Positions 50,662-60,140 of a DNA stretch of 64,000 bases are shown piece by piece. A model generated the notes under the pieces. That model was not told the origin of the DNA and did no database searches. It saw only the letters and a program-made list of their open reading frames with translations. The position numbers were made by a program, and so were the translations under genes. The DNA is taken from assembly GCA_026169375.1 (NCBI GenBank), contig JAPFCR010000014.1, positions 1 to 64,000 of the forward strand, in the 5' to 3' direction. The stretch comes from Sporosarcina sp. (GTDB lineage: Bacteria > Bacillota > Bacilli > Bacillales_A > Planococcaceae). How positions within the stretch are numbered: position 1 is the stretch's first letter; the number at the start of each line of letters is the position of its first letter.

Positions 50662-53648
50662 AAAAAGTTGTGATCGAATATCTTGAAGAACTTGATTATG
50701 AATATGTCCACGCGGGGCAATTACAACGTGATGAAAGAGAAGTATTGCTATTGGACCGACTAGAAAGTGCCTTGGTGAAATTAAACCAAGGTCTCTCTCT
50801 AGAGGTGATTCAACAAGCGATTCGAGAAATTCAAAGTTTTGATACGAATGATGTTTTTACCAACAACAGAGTATTCCATCGGAAGTTAACTGAATCCATT
50901 GATATCGCTGAATTTGTAGATGGGGAAACAGTTTATCACCGCGTGCAGTTGATTGATTGGCATCATCCAAAAAATAATGAGTTTCTTGCAGTAAATCAGC
51001 TTGCAATTAATGAACATTCAGAGAAAATCCCAGATATTGTAATTTATATTAATGGGATGCCGCTTATTGTGATGGAACTAAAAAGCACGTCACGGGAAGA
51101 AGTGGAGATTGAAGATGCTTATAGACAGTTAAAAAACTATATGAATGTCCATATCCCTTCTTTGTTTTATTATAATGCCTTCCTGATGATTTCAGACGGT
51201 GTCCAGGCGCTTGCTGGAACGATCACAGCGCCGATTGACCGATTTTCGGCATGGAAAAAAATCAATACGACAGACGAAATTTTAGATGATCGTCAATTAG
51301 ATACGCTCATGTATGGCCTTTTTGATAAAGAAAGGCTACTGGATGTTATAAAAAACTTCACAATCTTTACGAACGATGCAAAAATTAAAGCTGCTTATCA
51401 CCAATATTACGGGATGAATAAAGCGATTAGCTCTACAGTTCAAGCAGTTGATACAGATGGACGAGCTGGAGTCATATGGCATACACAAGGTAGTGGTAAA
51501 AGTCTTTCGATGGTGTTTTTAGCTGGGAATTTAATCAAACACCCTCACTTGAAAAACCCAACGATTGTTGTGATTACGGATCGAACCGATTTAGATGGTC
51601 AATTATTCGGTACGTTTTCTAGCGCAAATGAATTTTTAAGACAAGTTCCTTCTCAAGCAGAAACACGAGAAGACATTAAAACTTTACTCAATAATCGTCA
51701 AACTGGTGGCATTATCTTCTCTACGATTCAAAAGTTTGAAGAAGCAACAGGCTTATTATCTGACCGTGAGAATATCATTGTAATGGTAGATGAAGCGCAT
51801 CGAACGCAGTACGGGCTAGATGCGACGTATGACGTTGAAACAGGTGAGCAGAAGTTTGGTTATGCTAAGTATTTACGTGAAGCGCTCCCAAATGCAGCGT
51901 ACATTGCATTTACAGGAACGCCTATTGAAACAACTGATAAATCAACAACAGGACTTTTCGGTGATGTTATCGATGTCTATGATATGACACAAGCCGTTCA
52001 AGATGGATCAACTGTAAAGATATATTATGAATCAAGACTCGCGAAAGTAAAGTTGAATGAAGAGAAGATGAAAGAAATTGACCGAGAATATTGGCATATG
52101 CAGGTCAATGAAGGCGTTGAAACATATACGGTCGAAGAAAGTCAAAAGAGATTAGGCCGTATGGAGCAAATCATTGGCGATAAAGACCGAATACGCCAAG
52201 TCGTGGCAGACATTCTCGAACATTATGAGGACCGAAAAACGCTTGTAGAAGGTAAGGCGATGATTGTGGTTTATTCGCGTAAGACGGCTTATGCGATGTA
52301 TCAAGAAATCATCAAGCAACGTCCTAATTGGGAAGATAAAGTTCAAATGGTGATGACGTTAAATAACCAAGACCCAGAAGAAATGGCAAAGTTAATTGGC
52401 AATAAAAAACTACGTAAACAACGTGAGAATGAATTTAAAGACACGAACGATCCATTTAAAATCGCAATCGTCGTAGATATGTGGTTGACAGGGTTTGACG
52501 TGCCATCACTTGATACGATGTATATCGATAAGCCAATGAAAGCACATAATTTAATGCAAGCAATTGCGCGTGTAAACCGTGTCTATACTGGTAAAACAGG
52601 CGGGCTTATCGTTGACTATATTGGCTTGAAAAGAGATTTGATGGAAGCGCTAAAGACGTATACACAGCGCGATCAAGACAAAGTACAAGAGAATGATGAA
52701 GCGAAAGTGATTGCGCTAAACATTTTAGAAGTGTTACGTAACATCTTTCATACTTTCAATTATACAAGTTTCTTCACCGACAGTAATCGGAAGCGCTATG
52801 AAACGATACGAGACGGCGCTGAGTTTGTCCAGGAAACGGAAAAGCGTAAAAACCTATTTATGACAGAAACCAAAAAGTTAAAAGACGTCTATAAAATTTC
52901 TACAGGGTTATTAGATGATCAGCAGAAGCAAGAAATCTCGTATTTCATTGCAGTACGTTCATTTATTATGAAATCAACGAGAACAGGTACGCCAGATTTA
53001 AAAGAAGTGAATGAGCGTATTTCAAAAATGTTAGAAGATGCCATTTTAGATGATGAAGTAATGGTCTTAACAGAAGCAACAAGTTCGGAATCATTTGACC
53101 TACTGAATGAGGAGAACATTGCAAAGTTACAAGCAATGCCACAGAAAAATATTGCAACGAATATTTTAATGCGTGTGATGAAAGAGAAGCTACAAGATGT
53201 TAAAAAGACAAATATCACGGTAAGTAAAAGTTTCTCTGAGAAGTTTGAAGTCATCCTTGATAGGTATCATAATCGGAATGATTTAGAAGATGTGTATAGA
53301 GTATTTGAAGAGTTAATTCAGTTCAAGGAAGAATTAGAGAAAGCAATTGAAGAAGGAAAGCAGCTTGGATTATCTTATGAAGAAAAAGCGTTCTTTGACG
53401 TATTAGGTGCTGATTCGGACATTAAAAAGTTAATGGAAGACAATATATTAATAGAAATTGCAAAAGAGTTAACCGAGACTGTTAGACAAAAACGCACGCA
53501 TGATTGGGACAAAAAAGAACAAGCCCAAGCAAGAATGCGCCTTCACATTAAAAGGGTGCTGCGTCGATTCGGCTATCCGCCTAACAAAGAGCTACAAGCT
53601 GTAGAAGATGTGTTAGAGCAGGCTAAATTGCAGGCGGCGGGGATGTAG
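50640..53648 (+). CDS. hsdR: Type I restriction endonuclease/translocase HsdR (1002 aa)
   Basis: N-terminal PD-(D/E)XK nuclease (PDIVIYINGMPLIVMELKST, about residues 130-150), superfamily 2 motor with Walker A HTQGSGKS (about 280), DEAH box (about 384), motif III AFTGTP and motif VI QAIARVNR. The C-terminal 300 residues bind the methylase core. It translocates and cuts unmethylated DNA. Overlaps hsdS by 22 bp; the system looks complete and intact. Confidence 0.95.
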   Translation: MFTEEQLEKVVIEYLEELDYEYVHAGQLQRDEREVLLLDRLESALVKLNQGLSLEVIQQAIREIQSFDTNDVFTNNRVFHRKLTESIDIAEFVDGETVYHRVQLIDWHHPKNNEFLAVNQLAINEHSEKIPDIVIYINGMPLIVMELKSTSREEVEIEDAYRQLKNYMNVHIPSLFYYNAFLMISDGVQALAGTITAPIDRFSAWKKINTTDEILDDRQLDTLMYGLFDKERLLDVIKNFTIFTNDAKIKAAYHQYYGMNKAISSTVQAVDTDGRAGVIWHTQGSGKSLSMVFLAGNLIKHPHLKNPTIVVITDRTDLDGQLFGTFSSANEFLRQVPSQAETREDIKTLLNNRQTGGIIFSTIQKFEEATGLLSDRENIIVMVDEAHRTQYGLDATYDVETGEQKFGYAKYLREALPNAAYIAFTGTPIETTDKSTTGLFGDVIDVYDMTQAVQDGSTVKIYYESRLAKVKLNEEKMKEIDREYWHMQVNEGVETYTVEESQKRLGRMEQIIGDKDRIRQVVADILEHYEDRKTLVEGKAMIVVYSRKTAYAMYQEIIKQRPNWEDKVQMVMTLNNQDPEEMAKLIGNKKLRKQRENEFKDTNDPFKIAIVVDMWLTGFDVPSLDTMYIDKPMKAHNLMQAIARVNRVYTGKTGGLIVDYIGLKRDLMEALKTYTQRDQDKVQENDEAKVIALNILEVLRNIFHTFNYTSFFTDSNRKRYETIRDGAEFVQETEKRKNLFMTETKKLKDVYKISTGLLDDQQKQEISYFIAVRSFIMKSTRTGTPDLKEVNERISKMLEDAILDDEVMVLTEATSSESFDLLNEENIAKLQAMPQKNIATNILMRVMKEKLQDVKKTNITVSKSFSEKFEVILDRYHNRNDLEDVYRVFEELIQFKEELEKAIEEGKQLGLSYEEKAFFDVLGADSDIKKLMEDNILIEIAKELTETVRQKRTHDWDKKEQAQARMRLHIKRVLRRFGYPPNKELQAVEDVLEQAKLQAAGM

Positions 53649-53668
53649 TGGGAACTTAAAAAAAGGTG

Positions 53669-53715
53669 AGTGCCTGTGCATGAAACAATTCTGAATTGTT
53701 TTATGCACAGGCACT
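53669..53715. repeat. CCTGTGCAT palindrome, 23-bp arms
   Basis: AGTGCCTGTGCATGAAACAA then TTC, one base, and the matching right arm; a single mismatch in 23 pairs. Sits between hsdR and the SLH gene. Confidence 0.9.
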
Positions 53716-53764
53716 AAAATAAAAGGGAGAATAGTATCACATAAAACAAAAGGAGAGATTAGAT

Positions 53765-54697
53765 ATGAAGGGGAAAAATTTTAAGAAGACTAGAGCGTTG
53801 TTAATGGGGACAATGTTGGGGGCATCATTATTAGTGCCATACGGTGGGAATGCAGGCACAGTGGAAGCGAGTGGGGTAGACGGAAAGTGTAGTATCACTA
53901 TTGATGCAAATATTAATCAAGGAAGCAATAATTTAGCATATGGAACTGGGAAGTGTAAAGACCATGTATTTGGAGAATATGCTAATGGGAATTATGTGAT
54001 TTACGGGGCGGAATTTAAACATGTTAAAAATGGACAAGTGGAGTTGATAAGGATTCCACCGTTTGAGACATACGAGTTAACGGTATATACTGTTAAGCCG
54101 GGGGAGAAGCCTAAGCCAGAGCCTAAGCCAGAACCAAAACCAGATGCAGGAATAGTGTTTAGCGATGTTCCGAAGAGTTACTGGGCATATAAAGATATTA
54201 TGAAGATGCATGATGAAGGGGTTATTTATGGATATACGGATGGGACATTTAAACCACATCAATCAATTAGCCGAACTCATGTAGCGATGTTGTTTGCACG
54301 TTCATTGGAGTTAAAGCCGATTCGTGAGGGGAAAGAGTTTAGGGATGTATCTAAATCGCATAGAGCGTATGCAGATATTCAGAAAGTATACCGGGCGGGT
54401 ATCTTTGATGGAAAAGGAAATGGAGATTTTGGAGTAGAAGATAATTTAACAAGAGCGCAAATGGCGAAAGTGTTAACAAATGCTTTTGACTTAGAGTTAT
54501 ACAAGGGAAATGTTTTCTCGGATGTTGGTGAAAGTCATTGGGCGAAAGATTATGTTTCAACGCTATATAAGAGCGGGATTACTGTAGGGAGTAACGGGAG
54601 GTATTTACCGAACGATTATGTGTCACGAGCACATTATGCAGTATTTTTAAATAGAGCATTGAATCAAGATGGGTTACAGAAACCGGAAGTAAAATAA
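53765..54697 (+). CDS. S-layer-homology (SLH) domain cell-surface protein (310 aa)
   Basis: Signal peptide (KTRALLMGTMLGASLLVPYG, cleavage near VEAS), a 75-residue N-terminal domain of unknown type with two cysteines (GKCSITID ... GTGKCKDHVF), a KPKPEPKPEPKPD linker at about 117-130, then three SLH modules (IVFSDVPKSYWAYKDIMKMH; FRDVSKSHRAYADIQKVYRA; FSDVGESHWAKDYVSTLYKS). SLH modules bind pyruvylated secondary wall polymer. AAAGGAGAGATTAGAT precedes ATG. It lies between restriction and nuclease genes, flanked on both sides by palindromic repeats. Confidence 0.88.
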   Translation: MKGKNFKKTRALLMGTMLGASLLVPYGGNAGTVEASGVDGKCSITIDANINQGSNNLAYGTGKCKDHVFGEYANGNYVIYGAEFKHVKNGQVELIRIPPFETYELTVYTVKPGEKPKPEPKPEPKPDAGIVFSDVPKSYWAYKDIMKMHDEGVIYGYTDGTFKPHQSISRTHVAMLFARSLELKPIREGKEFRDVSKSHRAYADIQKVYRAGIFDGKGNGDFGVEDNLTRAQMAKVLTNAFDLELYKGNVFSDVGESHWAKDYVSTLYKSGITVGSNGRYLPNDYVSRAHYAVFLNRALNQDGLQKPEVK

Positions 54698-54701
54698 GGT
54701 A

Positions 54702-54773
54702 AGTACCTGTGCATGAAACAATTCTGAATTGTTTCATGCACAGGCACTAAAATTATCACACAGGCACCGATTT
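54702..54773. repeat. CCTGTGCAT palindrome with extra right arm
   Basis: AGTACCTGTGCATGAAACAA TTC / GAATTGTTTCATGCACAGGC ACT (54702-54748), followed by a lone right end TATCACACAGGCACCGAT, which is the right end of the long subtype seen at 60740 and 62886. Confidence 0.85.
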
Positions 54774-54809
54774 AATACATATAGTACTTTTATTAAAAGG
54801 AGAATCTAC

Positions 54810-55784
54810 ATGTTCCATATTACAGGAAAAGATGCGACGCCGATAAAATCTACAACGTTTTCGGAATTAAATATGACTGAAAAAGATATCGAAGAGTTAA
54901 TTAAAGAAAATGCAAATTTAATCACAGAAGATGATTCGCTATTAATCGTAGGCCAGCAAGTAAGAAATGCGAGTAATGCAATTTCGGATTTAATAGCGAT
55001 TAATCAAAATGGAGATTTGGTTTTAATAGAGATTAAAAGAGACCGCAAAGATATTGAAACAAGAAGAGAAGCATTTGAATTCCAAGCGATTCGTTATGCG
55101 GCTGCATTTGCAAAAATAAAAGATATTGAAGAGCTAATTAATAAAGTTTATGTTCCTTTCTTAGAGAGAAAATCTACTCAATCAGAACAGGGCTTAACAA
55201 TTACAGAACAGGCAAACCGCAATATAGCCAAGTTCTTCGATAATAATGAAATTGCGCTTGATGACTTTAATGAAAGACAACAGATTATATTAGTCGCTTC
55301 TGATTTTGACGAACAAACGAAATCTGCTGTTGCTTGGCTTAACCAGAACGGTGTGGATCTCCATTGTTATAAATTAGTACCTTATCAAATTGGCGATGAA
55401 CTGTATATTTCAAGTGAAAAAGTATTACCTTTAGAAAGCTATGAAGATTATTTTATTGATTTATTAACGCCATCATCGCGAACTAAGATTAAGCGTAAAC
55501 GTCAAATCACTCGCCGTTATTTACCGCGCATTGATGCCCTGCTAGAGTGGGGAGTTGTTAAGGAAGGCGATTTACTAAAGGTAAAAGATCATGACGCTGT
55601 CGCTAAGCTTTTGAAAAATGGGAATATTGAAGTAGATAATATCGAAAAAAGTTTGCAGCAGTGGTTGAGAGAGGTAACGAATTGGTCTTCTGTTCAGACG
55701 TACGCAATGACTGTCCATAAACAAACAGGCAAAACATTATCTGATATGCGTGAGGAGTATATGACAAAAAATAACCTGGTTTAA
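54810..55784 (+). CDS. PD-(D/E)XK-type nuclease (NucS/DUF91-like) with RAMA-like tail (324 aa)
   Basis: N-terminal half: long helix then D60 ... E74-x-K76 in SDLIAINQNGDLVLIEIKRD, followed by FEFQAIRYAAAFA, the usual PD-(D/E)XK order. Residues about 235-320 (IDALLEWGVVKEGDLLKVKD, WLREVTNWSSVQTYAMTVHK, TGKTLSDMREEYM) resemble the RAMA module linked with modification-dependent nucleases. AAAAGGAGAATCTAC sets the start at 54810. Position beside hsdMSR suggests a DNA-defence role, possibly against modified DNA. Domain calls are by eye. Confidence 0.65.
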   Translation: MFHITGKDATPIKSTTFSELNMTEKDIEELIKENANLITEDDSLLIVGQQVRNASNAISDLIAINQNGDLVLIEIKRDRKDIETRREAFEFQAIRYAAAFAKIKDIEELINKVYVPFLERKSTQSEQGLTITEQANRNIAKFFDNNEIALDDFNERQQIILVASDFDEQTKSAVAWLNQNGVDLHCYKLVPYQIGDELYISSEKVLPLESYEDYFIDLLTPSSRTKIKRKRQITRRYLPRIDALLEWGVVKEGDLLKVKDHDAVAKLLKNGNIEVDNIEKSLQQWLREVTNWSSVQTYAMTVHKQTGKTLSDMREEYMTKNNLV

Positions 55785-55836
55785 ATTCTTCAGCGTTAAG
55801 ATTCATGCCTGTGCGTACTAATTTGGAGGGGTGAAA

Positions 55837-56145
55837 ATGATTGGGATGTTGCTTGTCATTGGATTATTTATTGTGTTAGGAATTTTTTTTATAAATGGAA
55901 AAGGCTCTTTTTTAATTGCTGGTTATAATACGATGCCTCCAGAAGAAAAGGAGAAATATAACACAGTAGCCCTATGTAAATTTATGGGAAAAATGATGTT
56001 TGCATTGTCGTTTAGTATGGTTTTTTGGGTAATTAGTGAAGCATATGAAATTGATTGGTTATTCTATGTTGGGCTCGTTTTATTTATTGCTATAGTTGTA
56101 TTTATGCTTGTGTATGTCAATACAAAGAATAGATTTAAAAAATAA
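55837..56145 (+). CDS. DUF3784 membrane protein (102 aa)
   Basis: Matches the DUF3784 pattern: FFINGKGSFLIAGYNTMPPE EKEKYN(T), with three membrane helices (about 3-20, 45-65, 70-95). Function unknown; often found near transport or regulator genes. GGAGGGG lies 7 bp before ATG 55837; GTG 55831 is an alternative. Confidence 0.75.
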   Translation: MIGMLLVIGLFIVLGIFFINGKGSFLIAGYNTMPPEEKEKYNTVALCKFMGKMMFALSFSMVFWVISEAYEIDWLFYVGLVLFIAIVVFMLVYVNTKNRFKK

Positions 56146-56157
56146 AATATTTTTAAT

Positions 56158-56222
56158 AGATTCGTACCTGTGCATGGTTTAATTCAGAATATTGCGAATT
56201 AAACCATGCACAGGTACGTGTA
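56158..56222. repeat. CCTGTGCAT palindrome, perfect 23-bp arms
   Basis: CGTACCTGTGCATGGTTTAA TTC (56163-56185) and its exact complement (56196-56218) around AGAATATTGC. The best-preserved copy; lies between convergent genes and could terminate both. Confidence 0.92.
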
Positions 56223-56234
56223 TTTTTGCGTGTA

Positions 56235-57653
56235 CTAATTGTTCAAAGTATGCAAGGCATATTGCAATACAGGAATATTACCGATGACAACAAGTTGCAG
56301 TTTTTTACGTGTGCGGACAATCGTATGGTATAGGATTTTCATCGGGTCAATCACCGTACCTTTTCCAGGGGCCGAAAGCCTGCCGTTAGCTTTATATATA
56401 AAATTTTCATCAATGATGACACAAACATGGTTGAACTCTTTGCCTAAAATATCTCGCTTTATGAAACGCTCATATTCAAAACAATTCACAACGAGCCATT
56501 TTGAACGTTGGGATTCAGCGAAAAAAGACTGTGCGTCTTTCCGAGTTGAAAAGTATTTTACAGAAACGTTGGGGAAATATTCATACTGAAATTGACTTTT
56601 TTGGTCGATTAATTGTTGAGCGAATGTGTACATTTCCTTATTATAGCGCATGACCATTTTCAACTCATATACTTTGGGACTAAAATGCTTCACAAGATAA
56701 CCAAGCACATCGATTTTATGATCCTTCTCGAACAAATAAAACCCCGCATCAAGTGAAAAAACAGCCGGTATTTTTTGCGCCTCTAATTGCTGTCGTATGT
56801 GCTGCAAATGCTTATAGCTCAGCCTTTGTGCTTCGTCAATCACAACAATATCACTATTTTTAATCGCAATGCGCTCACTCGTTTGAATGTTCCAACCGTA
56901 CTGTTCTGACAAGATGCATTGGGCTTTGCTTAAAGTATTCCCATGAATGAGTATTACTTTCCTTCCTTCTCGGAGCCAATGTTTCACTAAATCGTACGTT
57001 AATAACGTTTTCCCCGTACCAGGTGCGCCGTCAATGACGATGCTATAATTATTTTCAACTAAGTCAACAATTTCTTTTTTAAATGTTGTTTGGGGTGCTG
57101 TTAAAAAATATTCACCTTTCATAAAAGCATGTGGTTCCTCTAGTGGTGAAAGCAGATAATTAATCGGATCGAATAAATCATCAATATTCGATAACTGCCG
57201 CACGATTTGCTTATTTAATGTTTCAATTAACTTTGTAGGGGAGACGGGAAGTAAGTTTTCCCCGTCGAGTCGGTAAAGTGTATTTGTTGATGAAATGTAT
57301 GTAAAACTATAAATGTCCAATTCCAGAAATTTTAAGTAATAAATATTTTGAAGTAGTTGTCTTTTAATTCTTTTTAAAGAACTTTCTCTTTTGAGTTCAA
57401 TGTTAATGATATAGTTTCGACCGATGCGTAATAAATCGAATTCTTTACTAATTTGTTTAATGCGATAGCCAACGAAGAATTGGTGTAGCGGTACATAGGA
57501 TAGGTGGTTAAATTGTTTGAGTAGTTGTTTTAAATCATTTAGTTCACTGTCGCGTATTTTATCCATTGAGAACTGTTGGAGATATCGTTCAAAAGAGATG
57601 GTTGAAAGGTCTTCATGAGCGTTTAATAATGATTGTAAATGAATCGGTTTCAT
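56235..57653 (-). CDS. Nuclease-helicase fusion: PD-(D/E)XK-like domain plus DUF2075 ATPase (472 aa)
   Basis: Residues about 50-115 read VGYRIKQISKEFDLLRIGRN YIINIELKRE, with D73 and E86-x-K88 in NERD/PD-(D/E)XK order. Residues 205-470 are a DUF2075 superfamily-1-type helicase: Walker A DGAPGTGKT (209-217), Walker B IVVIDEAQRL (D273, E274), later motif YHTIVRTRKKLQLVVIGNIP. Such fusions resemble defence helicase-nucleases. AAAGGAGAAGGTACACG sets the start. Divergent from a replication-like module, in the same region as hsdMSR. Confidence 0.75.
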   Translation of the reverse strand: MKPIHLQSLLNAHEDLSTISFERYLQQFSMDKIRDSELNDLKQLLKQFNHLSYVPLHQFFVGYRIKQISKEFDLLRIGRNYIINIELKRESSLKRIKRQLLQNIYYLKFLELDIYSFTYISSTNTLYRLDGENLLPVSPTKLIETLNKQIVRQLSNIDDLFDPINYLLSPLEEPHAFMKGEYFLTAPQTTFKKEIVDLVENNYSIVIDGAPGTGKTLLTYDLVKHWLREGRKVILIHGNTLSKAQCILSEQYGWNIQTSERIAIKNSDIVVIDEAQRLSYKHLQHIRQQLEAQKIPAVFSLDAGFYLFEKDHKIDVLGYLVKHFSPKVYELKMVMRYNKEMYTFAQQLIDQKSQFQYEYFPNVSVKYFSTRKDAQSFFAESQRSKWLVVNCFEYERFIKRDILGKEFNHVCVIIDENFIYKANGRLSAPGKGTVIDPMKILYHTIVRTRKKLQLVVIGNIPVLQYALHTLNN

Positions 57654-57811
57654 CGTGTACCTTCTCCTTTTTGCATACAAGATGATACTTTCTACGCTGT
57701 ATAGTGCTGAAACTCTACGAAGAAGATTTAATTGGTCATGTATTTAGATATGTATGTATGGTTGTGTATTGATATGTGCTGAATACGCTTCTTTGTAGGG
57801 GGATTTGTAGA

Positions 57812-57923
57812 AGATTCGCACCTGTGCATAGATGCGTACCTGTATGTAGTTAAATTCAGAAGATATGTACCTGTGTGTGATTGAATTCAGAATATTGGGA
57901 ATTAAATCATGCACAGGCACGCG
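57812..57923. repeat. CCTGTGCAT cluster: two left arms plus full copy
   Basis: AGATTCGCACCTGTGCATAG, ATGCGTACCTGTATGTAG, and TATGTACCTGTGTGTGATTG ... ATTAAATCATGCACAGGCAC. Upstream of the terminator at 57946. Confidence 0.8.
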
Positions 57924-57945
57924 TAATCATTTTCATCTCAAAATA

Positions 57946-57987
57946 AAAATCCACTCGTTCAAAATAAGCGAGTGGATTTTTTATTTT
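57946..57987. terminator. Terminator hairpin between nuclease-helicase and replication module
   Basis: AAAATCCACTCG / CGAGTGGATTTT with T6ATTTTTT tail. No plus-strand gene precedes it, so it may block read-through into the replication genes. Confidence 0.75.
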
Positions 57988-58073
57988 TTAAAAATGTATC
58001 CTTTTTATATTTTACTGACTATATAACGGGTGAACAGGCAATACGCCTGGTGAAAAATAAAGGAGGAAATGAA

Positions 58074-58865
58074 ATGAGTGTATTAATTTCAGCGCCAACG
58101 ATTCAGCTAATTCCATCGTTAGCGGAAAAAGTAGGGTTAAATGAAGCGATTGTTTTACAGCAACTGCATTTTAGGTTATGTATTTCGGAAAATTGGCGAG
58201 ATGGATATAAGTGGGTTTATAAAACGTATGAGGATTGGAAAAAACAGGAGTTTCCTTTTTGGTCTGTCGATACGATTTTTCGAACAATTCGTAAGTTAGA
58301 AGATCAGGGATATCTAATCTCAACAAGTTCTTATAACCGTATGCATGCTGATAAGACAAAGTGGTATCGCATCGATTATGACTTTTTGCATGAAGTGACT
58401 TCGCAAATTGCGCTGAGTGAGTCAGGAAATTCAGGTGTTCTGAATAGGCAAAATAAGAAGTCTAGAGCCAGCGATTTGCCTAAACCAATAACCAAAGAAG
58501 TCCCAAAGAATACAACAAATAATACTATTAAAGAGATTGTCGAGGATAACCTCGACGTTGTATCTGTGATTGATTATTTAAATGAAAGAGCAAAGAAGCA
58601 ATTTAAAACTTCTTCGAAAGCAACAATCCGATTAGTCCAAGCTCGGTTTCGTGAAGGGTACTACCTAGAAGATTTTAAAAAAGTGATTGATACGAAAGTA
58701 AAAGAGTGGCTAAGAAACCCGCGTTGGGAGAAGTATTTACGACCATCCACGTTATTTAACGCAACGAATTTTGAAAACTACTTGGAAGAATCAAAAAGCA
58801 GTCAGACATCTGGAAATCGAGTCGTCAACTCGTTTGAACTAGATTTTAGTAAGGGGGAATTTTGA
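58074..58865 (+). CDS. DnaD/phage replication-initiator-like protein (263 aa)
   Basis: The N-terminal 110 residues form a winged-helix domain (LINEAIVLQQLHFR-like: GLNEAIVLQQLHFRLCISEN, SVDTIFRTIRKLEDQGYLIS) as in phage replisome organisers. The C-terminal 90 residues (DVVSVIDYLNERAKKQFKTS ... LRPSTLFNATNFENYLEES) match the conserved C-terminal domain of phage Phg_2220-type replication proteins. AAAGGAGGAAATGAA sets the start at 58074. A replicative-helicase gene follows 1 bp later. Confidence 0.85.
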   Translation: MSVLISAPTIQLIPSLAEKVGLNEAIVLQQLHFRLCISENWRDGYKWVYKTYEDWKKQEFPFWSVDTIFRTIRKLEDQGYLISTSSYNRMHADKTKWYRIDYDFLHEVTSQIALSESGNSGVLNRQNKKSRASDLPKPITKEVPKNTTNNTIKEIVEDNLDVVSVIDYLNERAKKQFKTSSKATIRLVQARFREGYYLEDFKKVIDTKVKEWLRNPRWEKYLRPSTLFNATNFENYLEESKSSQTSGNRVVNSFELDFSKGEF

Positions 58866-58866
58866 A

Positions 58867-60123
58867 ATGATGGAAAAACACTTACAAATTGAAAAAACGG
58901 TTTTAGGAACGATGTTGGCGGAGAATTACTTAATCGCAGATGGTGGTGTAAGAAAAGATTATTTCACAAGTCATATCCACCAAAATATTTTTAGTAGTAT
59001 GCAAGCATTGATGGTGAAAAATGATCCTGTTGATGATGTGACTTTATTAACCACGATGAATCCAGCATCTCTTGGTGGAGCAAATTACGTGATGGAATTA
59101 AAGAACTTTATACGTCCTGCTAGATTTAATCAGCATGTTGAAGTGATACGTGAAGGATGGAAAGCACGTGAGAAAACGAAAATATTAGTGCAAGCACAGG
59201 AGCAAGACTGGGCAATTGAGCATATTCAACAAACCTTAGATGCTGTGGAAAATGAAGGGAATCTTGGAAGTGAAACGAGTATCCAATCAGATTTAGTGAG
59301 CATGGGAGAACGTCCGTATGAAGATGTAGCGTACGAGCCAAGTGTTCCGACGGGATTAGCAGCATTAGATAAGTTATTGAATGGATTTCAACCTGCTGAA
59401 CTGATCATTATTGCAGCAAGGCCGTCTATGGGGAAAACAGATATACTCAATCATTTTGCACTTCAAGCGGGGATCGCGGGGTATCAGCCGATTATTTTCT
59501 CGCTGGAGATGAGTAGGGAATCGATGGTTGATCGATTAGTTGCGGCGACGGGCGGATATAGCCGATTACGTATGAGAAATCCTTACAAATATTTTACAGA
59601 TAAACAAAAAGAACGTTGGTTAACGGTAATTGGAAATTTAGATAGGGCGAATATTCATATCGATGATCGTGCGGGGATTACTGTAGCTGAAATGCGGGCA
59701 GTTGCGAGAAGAATTATCCATGACGATACGGAAGTAAAACCAATTATTTTTGTAGATTATTTACAAATTATTCGCGGGGATACGCAGTATCGAAATCGAA
59801 CGGAAGTTGTTGGGGAAATTAGCAATATGCTCAAACAGATGGCTAAAGAATTTAATTGTCCGGTTGTTTGTTTATCTCAACTGAATCGTGGTGTTGAAAT
59901 TCGTGACAATAAAAGACCAGTAATGAGTGATCTACGAGATTCAGGAAATATCGAGCAGGATGCTGATGTGATCGGTTTTTTATATCGGGATGACTATTAT
60001 TATCCTGAAACAGATCAGCCGAATTTGTTGGAAATTCATATCGCAAAAAATCGGAATGGTCCAACGGGAACGGCGGTTGTTCATTATGTGAAGGAAACGG
60101 GGATTTTGTATAACAAAGATTAA
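58867..60123 (+). CDS. DnaB-like replicative helicase (418 aa)
   Basis: DnaB N-terminal domain (KTVLGTMLAENYLIADGGVR) and RecA-like C-terminal domain: FQPAELIIIAARPSMGKTDI (Walker A), LEMSRESMVDRLVA, FVDYLQIIRGD (Walker B), and DLRDSGNIEQDADVIGFLYR. It is a little shorter than chromosomal DnaC/DnaB (about 450 aa) and resembles phage and plasmid copies. With the initiator-like gene it forms a helicase-loading module typical of temperate phages, but no other phage gene is present. Confidence 0.9.
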   Translation: MMEKHLQIEKTVLGTMLAENYLIADGGVRKDYFTSHIHQNIFSSMQALMVKNDPVDDVTLLTTMNPASLGGANYVMELKNFIRPARFNQHVEVIREGWKAREKTKILVQAQEQDWAIEHIQQTLDAVENEGNLGSETSIQSDLVSMGERPYEDVAYEPSVPTGLAALDKLLNGFQPAELIIIAARPSMGKTDILNHFALQAGIAGYQPIIFSLEMSRESMVDRLVAATGGYSRLRMRNPYKYFTDKQKERWLTVIGNLDRANIHIDDRAGITVAEMRAVARRIIHDDTEVKPIIFVDYLQIIRGDTQYRNRTEVVGEISNMLKQMAKEFNCPVVCLSQLNRGVEIRDNKRPVMSDLRDSGNIEQDADVIGFLYRDDYYYPETDQPNLLEIHIAKNRNGPTGTAVVHYVKETGILYNKD

Positions 60124-60140
60124 AAAAAGGAGAGGGAAAG

